From NCBI GenBank assembly GCA_047974765.1, contig JBKECP010000001.1, positions 1 through 64,000 on the forward strand: a stretch of DNA of 64,000 nt, given 5' to 3'. The position numbers were made by a program, and so were the translations under genes. Positions 16,355-26,268 of this stretch are shown piece by piece. Source of the stretch: JBKECP01 sp047974765 (GTDB lineage Bacteria; Pseudomonadota; Gammaproteobacteria; Pseudomonadales; Halieaceae). The notes beneath the pieces were generated by a model. The model saw only the letters and a program-made list of their open reading frames with translations. It ran no database searches and was not told the origin of the DNA. Every line of letters starts with the position of its first letter. Positions within the stretch are counted from its first letter, which is position 1.

Positions 16355-17890
16355 ATGCATGAGGCATTGGCCCAGATCTGGAACCTGACACTGGGGGTAT
16401 GGCGTTATCGCTGGATAGTGCTGTTGGTAGCTTGGCTTGTTGCCATAGCCAGCTGGGCTGTTATCTGGCGTCTGCCGGAATCCTATGTTGCCACAGCACG
16501 GGTATATGTTGATACCAACAGTATATTGCGACCTCTGCTTCGAGGACTGGCGATTCAGCCTGATATGAGTGAGCGGGTGGCCATGATGAGCCGGACTTTG
16601 CTTAGTCGTCCCAATCTTGAGCGGCTGATGCGGATGACGGACCTGGATCTGGAAGTCAATACTGAAATTGAAAAAGAGGAAATGGTTGAGTCTTTGCAAA
16701 AGGCTATTACCCTGTCGGGGGATCGCAATAATACTTCTCTTTATTCCATTGCAGTTGAAGACTCCAGTCGTGATGCCTCTTTGCGTATCGCCCAATCTCT
16801 GATTACCGTTTTTATTGAAAACTCACAGAGCGAAAAACGTGATGCGAGTGCTGATGCCCAGTCTTTTATCGATGAACAAATCAGAAGCTATGAAAAACGC
16901 CTGGTATCGGCTGAGGAGCGTTTGGGGCGATTCAAACAGGAGCATCTGGATATATTGCCAGGTAGTGATGGTGGTTATTACGAACGCTTGCAGGCTGCCC
17001 AGACGGAACTGGATAACTCACGATTGGCATTGCGGGAATCGGAAAATCGTCGAAATGAGCTGCGTAGCCAGTTGTCGGGTGAGGATCCTGTTTTTCTGGA
17101 AAGCAGTGACTCTGGCAATAATACTGTCATTGATGCACGCGTCCAGGCACTGAAAATGCGTCTTGACACCTTACTGTCAAGCTACACCGAACGCCATCCA
17201 GAAGTTCGGCAGGTACAGGCGCTACTCGACGAACTTGAAAAAGAAAAAGAAAAAGAACGTAAAGCTGCGATGGAACGCGGGGCATTGGCTTTTGGTGCTG
17301 TTTCAGGAAGCCCTGTGTATCAAAGTATGCGCAGCATGCTGGCAGAAACTGAAGGGCGAGTTGCTGAATTGCGGGTGCGAGTGAGTGAATATGAAAATCG
17401 TATCGCCAATCTCAAAGCCAAGGTACATAGTATTCCCGAAGTTGAAATTCAGCTGAAGCAACTTAATCGGGACTACACGGTTCTTTTTGATCAGCATCAG
17501 CAATTGCTGCAACGCCGGGAATCTGCCCGCCTGTCGGATGATGTTGAACAGACGACTTCGGGTGTCAGTTTCCGGGTGGTTGATCCTCCTTTTACCCCGA
17601 TACGCCCCAGTAAGCCCAATAAACTGATACTTAATGCCGGTGGGTTATTGCTTGGTCTGGGTGCCGGTGTTGGCATTGGTCTGTTGATCTCTCTTCTATT
17701 TCCGGTTTATAGCGATACGAGATCAATCACCACAAAAACAGGTTTGCCGTTACTGGGGGTTGTTACCTATACCCAGCCAGCTATTGAGCGTGCCAAAGCG
17801 CGGGCAAACTCACTGTTCTACCTGTGTGTTGTGGCGGCCTTGCCGATGGCATTTGTAATTGTCACTTTTGGAAGAAGTCTTGTTGCATAA
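16355..17890 (+). CDS. XrtA-system polysaccharide chain-length determinant (Wzz-like)
   Basis: A 511-residue inner-membrane protein. It has a first helix near residues 22-42 (WIVLLVAWLVAIASWAVIW), a Wzz domain (YVATARVYVDTNSILRPLL), and long coiled coil from about 150 to 370 with many Glu/Lys/Arg heptads. A GNVR-like block (FRVVDPPFTPIRPSKPNK) precedes the glycine-rich helix LGLGAGVGIGLLISLLF, and a last hydrophobic helix ends the protein. It matches TIGR03007. No kinase domain is fused; the kinase is the next gene, so this is a split Wzc system. Confidence 0.9.
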   Translation: MHEALAQIWNLTLGVWRYRWIVLLVAWLVAIASWAVIWRLPESYVATARVYVDTNSILRPLLRGLAIQPDMSERVAMMSRTLLSRPNLERLMRMTDLDLEVNTEIEKEEMVESLQKAITLSGDRNNTSLYSIAVEDSSRDASLRIAQSLITVFIENSQSEKRDASADAQSFIDEQIRSYEKRLVSAEERLGRFKQEHLDILPGSDGGYYERLQAAQTELDNSRLALRESENRRNELRSQLSGEDPVFLESSDSGNNTVIDARVQALKMRLDTLLSSYTERHPEVRQVQALLDELEKEKEKERKAAMERGALAFGAVSGSPVYQSMRSMLAETEGRVAELRVRVSEYENRIANLKAKVHSIPEVEIQLKQLNRDYTVLFDQHQQLLQRRESARLSDDVEQTTSGVSFRVVDPPFTPIRPSKPNKLILNAGGLLLGLGAGVGIGLLISLLFPVYSDTRSITTKTGLPLLGVVTYTQPAIERAKARANSLFYLCVVAALPMAFVIVTFGRSLVA

Positions 17891-17937
17891 CTGTTGTTTG
17901 GTTATGTATCGGGCCTTTTACAAAACTAGAGGTTTAT

Positions 17938-18921
17938 ATGAGCATCATTGAAAAAGCAGTGGGTGGCACCGGCAGATTAGGTGCTGATAAATCCTCTGGT
18001 GAGGTCAGGGAAAAATCAACCAGTGTCCACAGGGCGGGCAATCAGCCACAAGAGAATAGTCGGATGCCTGCGGGTGACAGCGCTGTTCATTCGCGGCCTG
18101 ATACATTACAGCGTACAGCCTCTTCGGGACGGATGCTCAATATTCCTTTTGACGAATTACGCCGCGAAGGTATGTTGACGCCATCGGCGCCTCGCAGTGT
18201 TATTGCCGATGAATACCGCAATATTAAACGGCCATTGCTCAGGAATATTAACGGGCAAGGCGCTGCCGATATTGAGTTTTCAAATCTGATAATGGTAACC
18301 AGTGCGATTCAGGGTGATGGTAAAACTTTTTCTTCCATTAATCTGGCGCTGAGTATTGCCATGGAAATGGATAAGACAGTACTTTTTGTCGATGCCGATG
18401 TGGCCAGGGCGAATGCGGGTGAAGTTCTCGGGGTCCCTGCCGATAGCCCTGGCTTGATTGAGGTGCTTGAGCGACCGGATGTCAGTGTTGAGGATGTGGT
18501 TTATCAGACCAATATGGAGAAGCTCACGATTATGCCGGCGGGGCGTCCCCATGCCAATGCCAATGAACTGTTGGCCAGTGAAGCTATGCGTAAACTGATG
18601 CATGATCTTTCTCGTCGCTATACGGACCGTGTGGTTGTATTTGATTCGCCACCGCTATTGCTAACTACAGAGGCGGCTGTTCTAGCCAGTTTTGTTGGCC
18701 AGATTGTTTTTGTTGTTAAGGCAGATACAACACCTCAACATGCTGTTTCTGAAGCTATAGAGCAAATTGGTGAAGACAAGGCTATCGGTCTTGTTTTTAA
18801 CAGGGCACAGCGTAGTCGCTTTAACCGTTTCGGTATGGGCTATGGTTACGGTTATGGGCAGGGTTATGGAGCCCAGCGCAGGGGTGCTATGGATAATAAT
18901 TTGCCGGTGAGTGGAACATGA
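17938..18921 (+). CDS. XrtA-associated tyrosine autokinase (CpsD/Wzc-C type)
   Basis: BY-kinase of the TIGR03018 type. Walker A is IQGDGKTFSSINLA, Walker A' VLFVDADVA, and Walker B VVFDSPPLL. The C-terminal tail is Tyr/Gly-rich (GMGYGYGYGQGYGAQ), the expected autophosphorylation cluster. The start is the ATG at 17938 after AGAGG. The first 60 residues are polar and low-complexity, then DELRREGMLTP leads into the kinase. It should act with the chain-length protein just upstream to control polymer length and export. Confidence 0.9.
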   Translation: MSIIEKAVGGTGRLGADKSSGEVREKSTSVHRAGNQPQENSRMPAGDSAVHSRPDTLQRTASSGRMLNIPFDELRREGMLTPSAPRSVIADEYRNIKRPLLRNINGQGAADIEFSNLIMVTSAIQGDGKTFSSINLALSIAMEMDKTVLFVDADVARANAGEVLGVPADSPGLIEVLERPDVSVEDVVYQTNMEKLTIMPAGRPHANANELLASEAMRKLMHDLSRRYTDRVVVFDSPPLLLTTEAAVLASFVGQIVFVVKADTTPQHAVSEAIEQIGEDKAIGLVFNRAQRSRFNRFGMGYGYGYGQGYGAQRRGAMDNNLPVSGT

Positions 18922-20441
18922 ACCAAATTGCCAGGGAAAGGCCTTGTAAATTGGGACGTTGGCAGATACTTGCGAGCGCGCTGACACTTACTGCCGCTGG
19001 TGCCAGCCAGGCGGCAGAATGGGAGCGCAGTGGAGGTGTCAGTGTTGGTGCAACTTATACTGACAATGTTTGCCTGAGTCGCTACGATACTGAAGATGAG
19101 GTTGTCGGGATACTGACGCCGGATATTCGATTGAAAGGTCAGGGTGCGCGCAGTTATTTTGATCTTTATGCCGCAGTGGAATTCAATACTCTGGATGATC
19201 CCGGTGAAGAGTGTGATGTTCGCGGGGCTAAAAATGTCTCGCCTGCACCACGAATGCGTCTGAGTAGCACGACAGAATTAATCACTAATTGGGCTTATCT
19301 TGATCTGACAGGTTTTGCCGATGTCAATCGGGCAGACCCTTTTGCTGTCGGTGGTGAGAGCACCATTGACGGTCGCGGCAATCTCAATCGAACCTATCGT
19401 TATTCCGTTGCACCTTATCTTAATCGCCGTTTTGGGGGATCCACAGAAGCATTCCTGCAATACCGCTACAGTGAATTTTTTAATTCAGTTGATACGGTTG
19501 AAGATCGTGAAATGCAGGATGTTCTGTTTGATATAGGTACTTTACCCGAGCTGGCAAGATTTAGCGTGGGCCTTACAGGTGATTACAGCAAAATTGAATA
19601 TAAGGAGCGCGAGGGTGGTGGTGACTTTTTTAATAACGAACTCTCCTCTGCCAAAATTCGCGGTGCTTTCAATCTTGATTCTGAGTGGCAGCTGAATGCT
19701 TATATCGGTCAGGAGTGGAACGATTTTATAAGCTACTACGACGATATAGATGGAACTGTCTGGGATGTGGGCTTGCGTTGGACACCTAATACACGGGTAA
19801 TGATAGAAGTGGGGACCGGTGAGCGATTTTTTGGCTCTACCCCACGGGCCAGCATCAGTTATCGCCATAAGCGCAGCAACTTGCGTTTCAGCTATGAGCG
19901 GGAGTTGACTTACGATTCCAATGTACGGACTTCCGATCTGTTGTTTGAAAATCTGCAGGATATACTGGATAACTGGACTCCGGGGGAGGACAGCATATTT
20001 TTACCGGACGCCTTTGATACTACGGTAACCAACAGTCCCATTCTGGATTCCCGCTATATGCTTGTGTATAGCTTTAAAGGCCGTCGTACAACGCTGCTTC
20101 TTACCGGGAGTTATTCTGAACAGAGACGAATGGAAGATCGCTATAAAGACATCTTTACCGATGTTGGTCTGTCTTTTCGTCGACGTGTAAGCCAGCGCTT
20201 TTCTCTTTTGGCAGGAGCGAACTGGAATCGCCGTGAACCGGATGAAATGCGTGGCATCGTGAACATGGATTCTGATATATACCGTTATTCGGCGGGTATT
20301 GAATATCATCTGGGCCCTCATACGACCTTTTCCCTGATATATGAATACTTCGAACGGGATTCAGACAGCGAGAGTGAAGGCAGCCAATACAATGAATATG
20401 AAGAGAACCAGGTAACAACCCGGTTTGATTATCGCTTCTAA
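18918..20441 (+). CDS. PEP-CTERM system outer-membrane beta-barrel protein
   Basis: Overlaps the kinase gene by four bases (ATGA). A signal peptide (WQILASALTLTAAGASQAA) is followed by alternating aromatic/polar strands and ends in a typical barrel terminus (NQVTTRFDYRF, final Phe). It is similar to the TIGR03016 family of XrtA loci. The probable role is the outer-membrane exit port or a companion of the short Wza-like protein; this is inferred from position and build. Confidence 0.82.
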   Translation: MNQIARERPCKLGRWQILASALTLTAAGASQAAEWERSGGVSVGATYTDNVCLSRYDTEDEVVGILTPDIRLKGQGARSYFDLYAAVEFNTLDDPGEECDVRGAKNVSPAPRMRLSSTTELITNWAYLDLTGFADVNRADPFAVGGESTIDGRGNLNRTYRYSVAPYLNRRFGGSTEAFLQYRYSEFFNSVDTVEDREMQDVLFDIGTLPELARFSVGLTGDYSKIEYKEREGGGDFFNNELSSAKIRGAFNLDSEWQLNAYIGQEWNDFISYYDDIDGTVWDVGLRWTPNTRVMIEVGTGERFFGSTPRASISYRHKRSNLRFSYERELTYDSNVRTSDLLFENLQDILDNWTPGEDSIFLPDAFDTTVTNSPILDSRYMLVYSFKGRRTTLLLTGSYSEQRRMEDRYKDIFTDVGLSFRRRVSQRFSLLAGANWNRREPDEMRGIVNMDSDIYRYSAGIEYHLGPHTTFSLIYEYFERDSDSESEGSQYNEYEENQVTTRFDYRF

Positions 20442-20453
20442 AGGCTTTAGCAG

Positions 20454-21584
20454 ATGAGCGACACAAGTATGTCAGGAGAGGTGCTGTGCATAGTGGGTGC
20501 CCGTCCCAATTTTATGAAAATTGCACCTGTTATCAGAGCCTTTAAATCAGCTTCAGTTCCAGCCAGCTTGTTGCATACAGGTCAACATTATGACGTGGCT
20601 ATGAAGCAGGCTTTTTTTGATCAGCTGCAAATACCGGAACCGGATGTTGACCTGGGGGTCGGCTCTGGCAGCCATGCGGTGCAGACAGCTGAGATCATGA
20701 GACGATTCGAGCCAGTGCTTGATGAGCGTCGACCGGCGGCGGTGCTGGTTGTTGGTGATGTTAATTCCACCATAGCTTGTGCGCTGGTGGCGGTTAAAAA
20801 AGGTATTCCGGTTGTACATGTGGAGGCGGGGTTGCGCAGTGGTGATCGTTCTATGCCGGAGGAGATTAATCGTGTATTGACTGATCAGATATCCGATTTG
20901 CTGTTTACGACTGAACGTAGTGCCCAGGATAATCTTCAACGAGAAGGCATTAGTGCTGAGCGCATACATTTTGTCGGCAATGTCATGATAGACAGCCTGT
21001 TTCACAATCTTGAACGGGCAGTACCCTGCACGCAAACATTGGCAGATATCGGGCTTTCCCATGAAACAGGTAAACCTCTGGCACTGTTGACACTGCATCG
21101 TCCATCCAATGTTGATGATCCACTTGTACTGAAACGATTACTGGATGTGGTTGTGGATATTAGCAGCGATTTGCCAGTTATTTTTCCTGTTCATCCCCGG
21201 ACATGGGCACGTATTGAGGCGGCTGGTCTTAATACACTATTGGAAAAATCCGGCGTTATCAATTGTGGGCCGCTTGGTTATCACCAGATGCTGGGTGTTA
21301 TGCGTGAGTGCAAGGTTGTATTGACTGATTCTGGTGGTTTGCAGGAAGAAACTACGGCATTGGGGGTGCCCTGTATTACTTTACGGGAAAACACCGAACG
21401 CCCCGTTACCCTGACAGAGGGGACCAATACACTTGTTGGCACTGATGCCAGTGCAATTTATGAAGTTTACCGCGATGTGTCTGCCAATGGTGGTAAGTGC
21501 GGGCGTATTCCTGAACTTTGGGATGGCCAGGCAGCAGGGCGGATCGCACAGCTTATGACGCGGTGGTTGCAGGTGAAGGCATGA
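20454..21584 (+). CDS. wecB: UDP-N-acetylglucosamine 2-epimerase, non-hydrolysing
   Basis: 376 residues with family hallmarks: IVGARPNFMKIAPV at the N-terminus, HTGQHYD, VVGDVNSTIACALVA, HVEAGLRSGD, and DSGGLQEETTALGVPC near residue 290. It interconverts UDP-GlcNAc and UDP-ManNAc, a precursor for the repeating unit. No UDP-ManNAc dehydrogenase of the WecC type is adjacent, although TviB-like enzymes belong to the same superfamily. Its stop overlaps the start of the deacetylase gene. Confidence 0.9.
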   Translation: MSDTSMSGEVLCIVGARPNFMKIAPVIRAFKSASVPASLLHTGQHYDVAMKQAFFDQLQIPEPDVDLGVGSGSHAVQTAEIMRRFEPVLDERRPAAVLVVGDVNSTIACALVAVKKGIPVVHVEAGLRSGDRSMPEEINRVLTDQISDLLFTTERSAQDNLQREGISAERIHFVGNVMIDSLFHNLERAVPCTQTLADIGLSHETGKPLALLTLHRPSNVDDPLVLKRLLDVVVDISSDLPVIFPVHPRTWARIEAAGLNTLLEKSGVINCGPLGYHQMLGVMRECKVVLTDSGGLQEETTALGVPCITLRENTERPVTLTEGTNTLVGTDASAIYEVYRDVSANGGKCGRIPELWDGQAAGRIAQLMTRWLQVKA

Positions 21585-22450
21585 TTCAGGCTGCTCCACA
21601 ATATACAGCCATCCGTAATGCAATGAGTGTGGATGTTGAAGATTATTACCAGGTGTCAGCCTTTGAAAAAGTCGTCAATCGTGATGACTGGGCCACCATG
21701 CCCTCACGGGTTGAGCGCAATGTTGATCGTATATTGGAGCTTTTTGATACAGCCGGTACCAAAGCAACGTTTTTTACATTAGGTATGCTGGCCGAACGCC
21801 ACCCTGATATGGTCCGGCGTATTCATGCTCAGGGGCATGAGCTGGCCAGTCATGGTTGGAGTCATGTTCGTGTGACGCAACAACAACCGGCAGAGTTTAG
21901 TGAAGACATCCGCCGTACCAAGCAAACACTGGAAGATATCAGTGGGGCACCTGTGCTGGGTTATCGTGCAGCGAGTTATTCCATCGGCGCTTCAAATCTG
22001 TGGGCACTCGATGAACTGGCTAAGGCCGGTTATGTTTACAGCTCAAGTATTGTTCCGATTAAACATGATCTTTATGGTATGCCTGAAGCATCACGTTTTC
22101 CTTTTTTGGCCGCTGATGAGCGCCTGTTGGAAATTCCCGTCAGCACTATCCCTGTATTGGGGAAAAATATTAACTGTGGTGGTGGTGGCTGGTTTCGTCT
22201 TTTTCCCTATGTTTTTTCACGTTGGGCAATTCATTCGCTCAATAACAAAGAAAAGCAATCAGCTATTTTCTATTTTCATCCCTGGGAGATTGATCCCGAG
22301 CAGCCTCGTATTCACGATGCGCCCTTTCGGAGCCGGTTTCGTCACTACCTCAATTTGGAGCGTATGCAAAAACGCCTTGGAGCTCTTTTACAAGACTTTT
22401 CCTGGGGGCGGGTGGATGAAGTGTATGGACTTGTTGGAGATGAATTATGA
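21581..22450 (+). CDS. XrtA-system polysaccharide deacetylase with DUF3473
   Basis: NodB-type metal-dependent deacetylase of the TIGR03006 kind. It has NAMSVDVEDYYQVSAFE at the N-terminus (catalytic Asp), FFTLGMLAERHP, the metal His pair in HELASHGWSH, and RAASYSIG. The C-terminal DUF3473 part has FYFHPWEIDPEQPR. The ATG at 21581 overlaps the wecB stop (ATGA). It probably removes N-acetyl groups from the nascent polymer or lipid-linked precursor. Confidence 0.88.
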   Translation: MIQAAPQYTAIRNAMSVDVEDYYQVSAFEKVVNRDDWATMPSRVERNVDRILELFDTAGTKATFFTLGMLAERHPDMVRRIHAQGHELASHGWSHVRVTQQQPAEFSEDIRRTKQTLEDISGAPVLGYRAASYSIGASNLWALDELAKAGYVYSSSIVPIKHDLYGMPEASRFPFLAADERLLEIPVSTIPVLGKNINCGGGGWFRLFPYVFSRWAIHSLNNKEKQSAIFYFHPWEIDPEQPRIHDAPFRSRFRHYLNLERMQKRLGALLQDFSWGRVDEVYGLVGDEL

Positions 22451-23478
22451 GTCTTAGGGTGCGTCCGGCAGTTGATAGTGATGCTGCGGCCTGGGATGAT
22501 TTTGTCAAACAAGCTCCCGAGGGTACATTTTGTCACCGTTTTGGCTGGTCCCGGGTGCTTCAGCGCGCCTTTGGTCATCGCTCGCATTATCTTGTTGCTG
22601 AGGATGAAAATAAACTGGTTGGCATTTTGCCTCTGATTGAAACCCGAAGTCTGATTTTTGGCCACAGTTTGTCCAGCCTTCCTTTTGGTGTCTATGGCGG
22701 TGAACTGGCTTCTTCAGCCTCTGCGGGTAAGGCATTGCGCGAGTACGCCTGTGAAATGGCCACTAAACTGGCTGTAGGGGCTCTGGAGCTGCGTTCCACC
22801 TCTGAGAATGATTCCGGCTGGCCCAGCAAAGATCTTTATTACAGTTTTCGCAAGGTGCTGGAGGCTGACCATGAGGTCAATCTTAAAAATATCCCCAATC
22901 GTCAACGGGCAATGATACGCAAAGGCATCGGGGAAGGATTGACCAGTGAAGAGACCGACAATATTGCCCGTTTATATCGTGTTTATGCCGAGAGTGTCCG
23001 CAATCTTGGAACACCGGTTTTTTCCATGCGGTATTTGCAGTTACTCAAGGAAGAGTTTGGTGAAGACTGCCGTATTTTAATGATTACCGACCAACAGGGA
23101 GATGTTGCCGGTGTTATGAACTTTTACCACTGTGGGGAAGTTCTTCCCTACTATGGTGGCAGTATTGCCCGGGCTCGCAGTATTAAGGGCTGTAATCATT
23201 TTATGTACTGGGAGTTAATGCGTCGTTCAGTTGATGAGGGGATTTTGGGTTTTGACTTTGGGCGCAGCAAGATAGGTACAGGACCCTTTAGTTTCAAGAA
23301 GAATTTTGGTTTTGAGCCAAGCCCGCTACCTTATGAATATTTTCTGGTGAAGGCGGAGCAAATGCCCAACCTCAGCCCAACCAACCCCAAGTACAGTGCG
23401 ATGATTAATATCTGGCAGCGACTACCTCTGTGGCTGGCTAACCGGATTGGTCCACTGGTTGCCGGCAGTCTCGGCTAG
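22447..23478 (+). CDS. FemAB-family XrtA-associated protein
   Basis: 343 residues with two GNAT-like folds. WDDFVKQAPEGTFCHRFGWS opens the protein. RQRAMIRKGIGEGL and the C-terminal block GFDFGRSKIGTGPFSFKKNF are signatures of the TIGR03019 branch of FemAB proteins. FemAB proteins transfer amino acids from aminoacyl-tRNA; here the acceptor is probably an aminosugar of the polymer. That would pair well with the deacetylase immediately upstream, which frees amino groups. The coupling is my inference. ATGA overlap with the deacetylase gene. Confidence 0.85.
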   Translation: MSLRVRPAVDSDAAAWDDFVKQAPEGTFCHRFGWSRVLQRAFGHRSHYLVAEDENKLVGILPLIETRSLIFGHSLSSLPFGVYGGELASSASAGKALREYACEMATKLAVGALELRSTSENDSGWPSKDLYYSFRKVLEADHEVNLKNIPNRQRAMIRKGIGEGLTSEETDNIARLYRVYAESVRNLGTPVFSMRYLQLLKEEFGEDCRILMITDQQGDVAGVMNFYHCGEVLPYYGGSIARARSIKGCNHFMYWELMRRSVDEGILGFDFGRSKIGTGPFSFKKNFGFEPSPLPYEYFLVKAEQMPNLSPTNPKYSAMINIWQRLPLWLANRIGPLVAGSLG

Positions 23479-23484
23479 TGCGTA

Positions 23485-24750
23485 TTGGTAACGCTTGTGA
23501 CCTCAGTATCCCGCCAGTCATTACTACTTCTTTGTCATCGTATTCCCTATCCTCCCAATAAGGGGGATAAGATCCGCTCCTATCATCTGCTGCGTTATCT
23601 GGTGCAGCGTTATGATGTTTATTTGGCAGCTTTTGTTGATGATCCTGATGACTGGCAATATGAATCTTTATTGAGAGATATGTGCGCTGATGTGCAGCTG
23701 CTGACAAAGCCCAGGATTCCTCCGCTGAGTGCTTTGCTAAGGGCGGTATCAGGTATTGAGCCGCTGACCTTGTCGTTGTACCGTCACCGGTTGATGACTA
23801 ATTGGGTCAGGCACAAAGTTGTCGATGAGAATATTTCACAGGCTGTGGTATTTTCTTCAGCCATGGGGCAGTACGTATTGGGAGCTGAATTTGAAACGCT
23901 GCATCGTGTTATTGATTTTGTCGATGTCGATTCACAAAAATGGTCCCAGTATGCTTTGCGAAAACCCTGGCCTTTGTCATGGATCTATCGTCGGGAAGGA
24001 CGCCTGCTGGCGAAGTTTGAACTGAAACTACATGCATGCAGCGCTGTCAGCCTGTTTGTATCTGCCGCCGAAGCTGAGGTTTTTTGCTCGCTCTCGCCCG
24101 CACCAACCAGTTTATTGTCTCATTACAGTAATGGTGTCGACAGTGATTACTTCGATTCTGCACTGACGTTGCCAAATCCCTATTCCGATACTGAACAGGC
24201 ATTAGTGTTTACCGGTGCGATGGATTATTGGCCTAACGTTGATGCAGTCTGCTGGTTTGCAAAAGAGCATTTACCGGCATTGCGCAAGTTTAATTCAAAC
24301 CTGGTTTTTTACATTGTAGGCAATCGTCCAACTCAGGATGTACGGGATCTTGCCAACCTGCCCGGTGTTAAAGTGACCGGTCGGGTTGATGATGTGCGAC
24401 CGTATTTGCAGCATTGTCTGGCGGCGGTTGCTCCAATGCGGGTGGCCCGGGGTATTCAGAACAAGGTACTTGAAGCGATGTCCATGGCGCGGCCTGTGCT
24501 TGTCAGTGCCGCCGGGCTTGAGGGTATCAATGCTGTTGACCAGGTGGAAGTGTTACTGACAGAGGACTCAGACACAACCGTCTCGATGGTGAAGGCTTTA
24601 TTGGCAGGCCAGTGGTCGATGATGGGACAGGCTGCCCGGGCTCGTGTGTTAAGTGATTTTAACTGGGACAAAAATCTGCAGCGGGTTGATGATTACTTGT
24701 TATCCTCGCCGTCAAGTCCGATGGATACGGCGGGTAATATCCATGCTTGA
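23485..24750 (+). CDS. XrtA-system glycosyltransferase (TIGR03087-like)
   Basis: GT-B fold glycosyltransferase. The N-terminus has LCHRIPYPPNKGDKIRSYH, the middle has RVIDFVDVDSQKW, and the C-terminal domain has FTGAMDYWPNVDAV and ARGIQNKVLEAMSMARPVL, which holds the nucleotide-sugar binding Glu. The start is uncertain: TTG at 23485 or GTG at 23497, neither with a strong ribosome-binding site. It overlaps the exosortase gene by eight bases. Sugar specificity cannot be read from sequence. Confidence 0.87.
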   Translation: MVTLVTSVSRQSLLLLCHRIPYPPNKGDKIRSYHLLRYLVQRYDVYLAAFVDDPDDWQYESLLRDMCADVQLLTKPRIPPLSALLRAVSGIEPLTLSLYRHRLMTNWVRHKVVDENISQAVVFSSAMGQYVLGAEFETLHRVIDFVDVDSQKWSQYALRKPWPLSWIYRREGRLLAKFELKLHACSAVSLFVSAAEAEVFCSLSPAPTSLLSHYSNGVDSDYFDSALTLPNPYSDTEQALVFTGAMDYWPNVDAVCWFAKEHLPALRKFNSNLVFYIVGNRPTQDVRDLANLPGVKVTGRVDDVRPYLQHCLAAVAPMRVARGIQNKVLEAMSMARPVLVSAAGLEGINAVDQVEVLLTEDSDTTVSMVKALLAGQWSMMGQAARARVLSDFNWDKNLQRVDDYLLSSPSSPMDTAGNIHA

Positions 24751-26266
24751 GCAGGCGGACAGACTGTTTCAAGGTTATCGCAGGCAGTGGTTAATTGCTT
24801 GTGTTTTGCTGATTTTCTATTGGTCCGCAGTATTGCTGCTATTTCGGCAAACTGCGTTATCAATTGAGGCAATATGGGCAACATCGACTACGTTTGCTCA
24901 TGGATATCTGATTATACCGATCAGTATCTGGCTGGTTTATCTCAAACGCCAGCCATTATTATATAGCTGCCCCTCTGGCAGTATTTGGGCTACCTTGCTA
25001 CTGCTGCCAGCGGGATTTTTCTGGTTATTGGGATCCCTGGCTGATACACAGGTGGTGCAACAGCTTGCGCTGGTAATGATGCTGATCTTGGGAAGTTGGG
25101 CCATTATAGGTTCTAAATCAGCACAAATTATTGTATTTCCTTTGTTGTTTCTTTTTTTTGCTGTGCCGATGGGTCTGGAATTTATTCCTCCCATGCAGCA
25201 ATTTACGGCTGATGTGACGGTTCGCCTGGTAGAAATATCAGGTATTCCTGTTTATCGAGAGGGGATGCAATTCAGTTTGCCAACGGGTAACTGGCATGTT
25301 GTTGAGGCCTGTAGCGGTGTTCGTTATTTGATTGCATCGATTACATTAGGGGCACTCTACGCTTATTTGAATTATCACAGCTGGTGGCGTCGTGCGGCGA
25401 TGATCCTGCTATCGATTATTGTGCCGATTATTGCCAATGCCCTTCGTGCTTATGGTTTGGTTATGTTGGGTCATTTGACTGATGGCCGTTTTGGTGCGGG
25501 TGTTGATCATCTGGTTTATGGTTGGGCATTTTTTGGACTGGTTATTTTTGTCCTGTTTTGGTTGGGTAGTAAATGGGCCGAACCTGAAGAACCTTTTAAT
25601 ATTCCCAAACAACACAAAACTCCAGCTAAAAACCTGTTTCGGAGTATGGGGGCAGGATTTGTAATATCAATGATACTTGTTGTTGCCAGCTATCAGACGT
25701 ACCAGCAACTTCGGCAGTCGATTGCCAGTGAACAAGTTGATCAAGCTATTCATTTGCCCATAGCTGCGCGGGGCTGGTCAATATTGATGCAAGCAAGTGT
25801 TTGGACACCTGCTGCTGAAGGTGCTATCGCAACCAAAGGAGGCATGTATCGCGGGGCTACGCAGCCTGTTTATCTTGAAATACAACGCTTTCCTCTACTT
25901 CAACATGATGGGGCTGAAGCGGTGGCGGGGTATCGTCATCTTCTCAACAGTGACGATGGTCCGATGCTGATTGATGCAGGCTCAATTGATGTTAAGGTCA
26001 ATCATCGCATATTGCGAGTGACAGAATTTGTTTTACGCTATGAAAATGAGCGCCTGAGAATCTGGTATTGGTATCAGATTGGTGGTCATAGTGTTGGCAA
26101 CCACTATATAGCCAAGCTGTTGGAAGTATTTATGCCTCTTCTGCGTAACGGTGAAGGTACTGATCGCCTTGTTCTGGTAGCGCGCGAAACAGAAGACAGT
26201 TCTGCTCATATGAGTATGCAATCCTTTTTGCACTCTCACTGGACCCAGTTGACGGAAGAGCGCTGA
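24743..26266 (+). CDS. xrtA: exosortase A
   Basis: Integral-membrane cysteine transpeptidase/protease that recognises PEP-CTERM signals. About eight helices lie in the first 290 residues. The catalytic triad is present: Cys190 in VVEACSGVRY, Arg235 in NALRAYG and His256 in DHLVYGWAFF. The C-terminal 220 residues form the EpsI-like periplasmic domain fused in exosortase A (for example QPVYLEIQRFPLLQHDGAEA). The ATG at 24743 starts inside the preceding glycosyltransferase gene. The in-window substrate is the protein at 3727. Confidence 0.95.
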   Translation: MLEQADRLFQGYRRQWLIACVLLIFYWSAVLLLFRQTALSIEAIWATSTTFAHGYLIIPISIWLVYLKRQPLLYSCPSGSIWATLLLLPAGFFWLLGSLADTQVVQQLALVMMLILGSWAIIGSKSAQIIVFPLLFLFFAVPMGLEFIPPMQQFTADVTVRLVEISGIPVYREGMQFSLPTGNWHVVEACSGVRYLIASITLGALYAYLNYHSWWRRAAMILLSIIVPIIANALRAYGLVMLGHLTDGRFGAGVDHLVYGWAFFGLVIFVLFWLGSKWAEPEEPFNIPKQHKTPAKNLFRSMGAGFVISMILVVASYQTYQQLRQSIASEQVDQAIHLPIAARGWSILMQASVWTPAAEGAIATKGGMYRGATQPVYLEIQRFPLLQHDGAEAVAGYRHLLNSDDGPMLIDAGSIDVKVNHRILRVTEFVLRYENERLRIWYWYQIGGHSVGNHYIAKLLEVFMPLLRNGEGTDRLVLVARETEDSSAHMSMQSFLHSHWTQLTEER

Positions 26267-26268
26267 TC

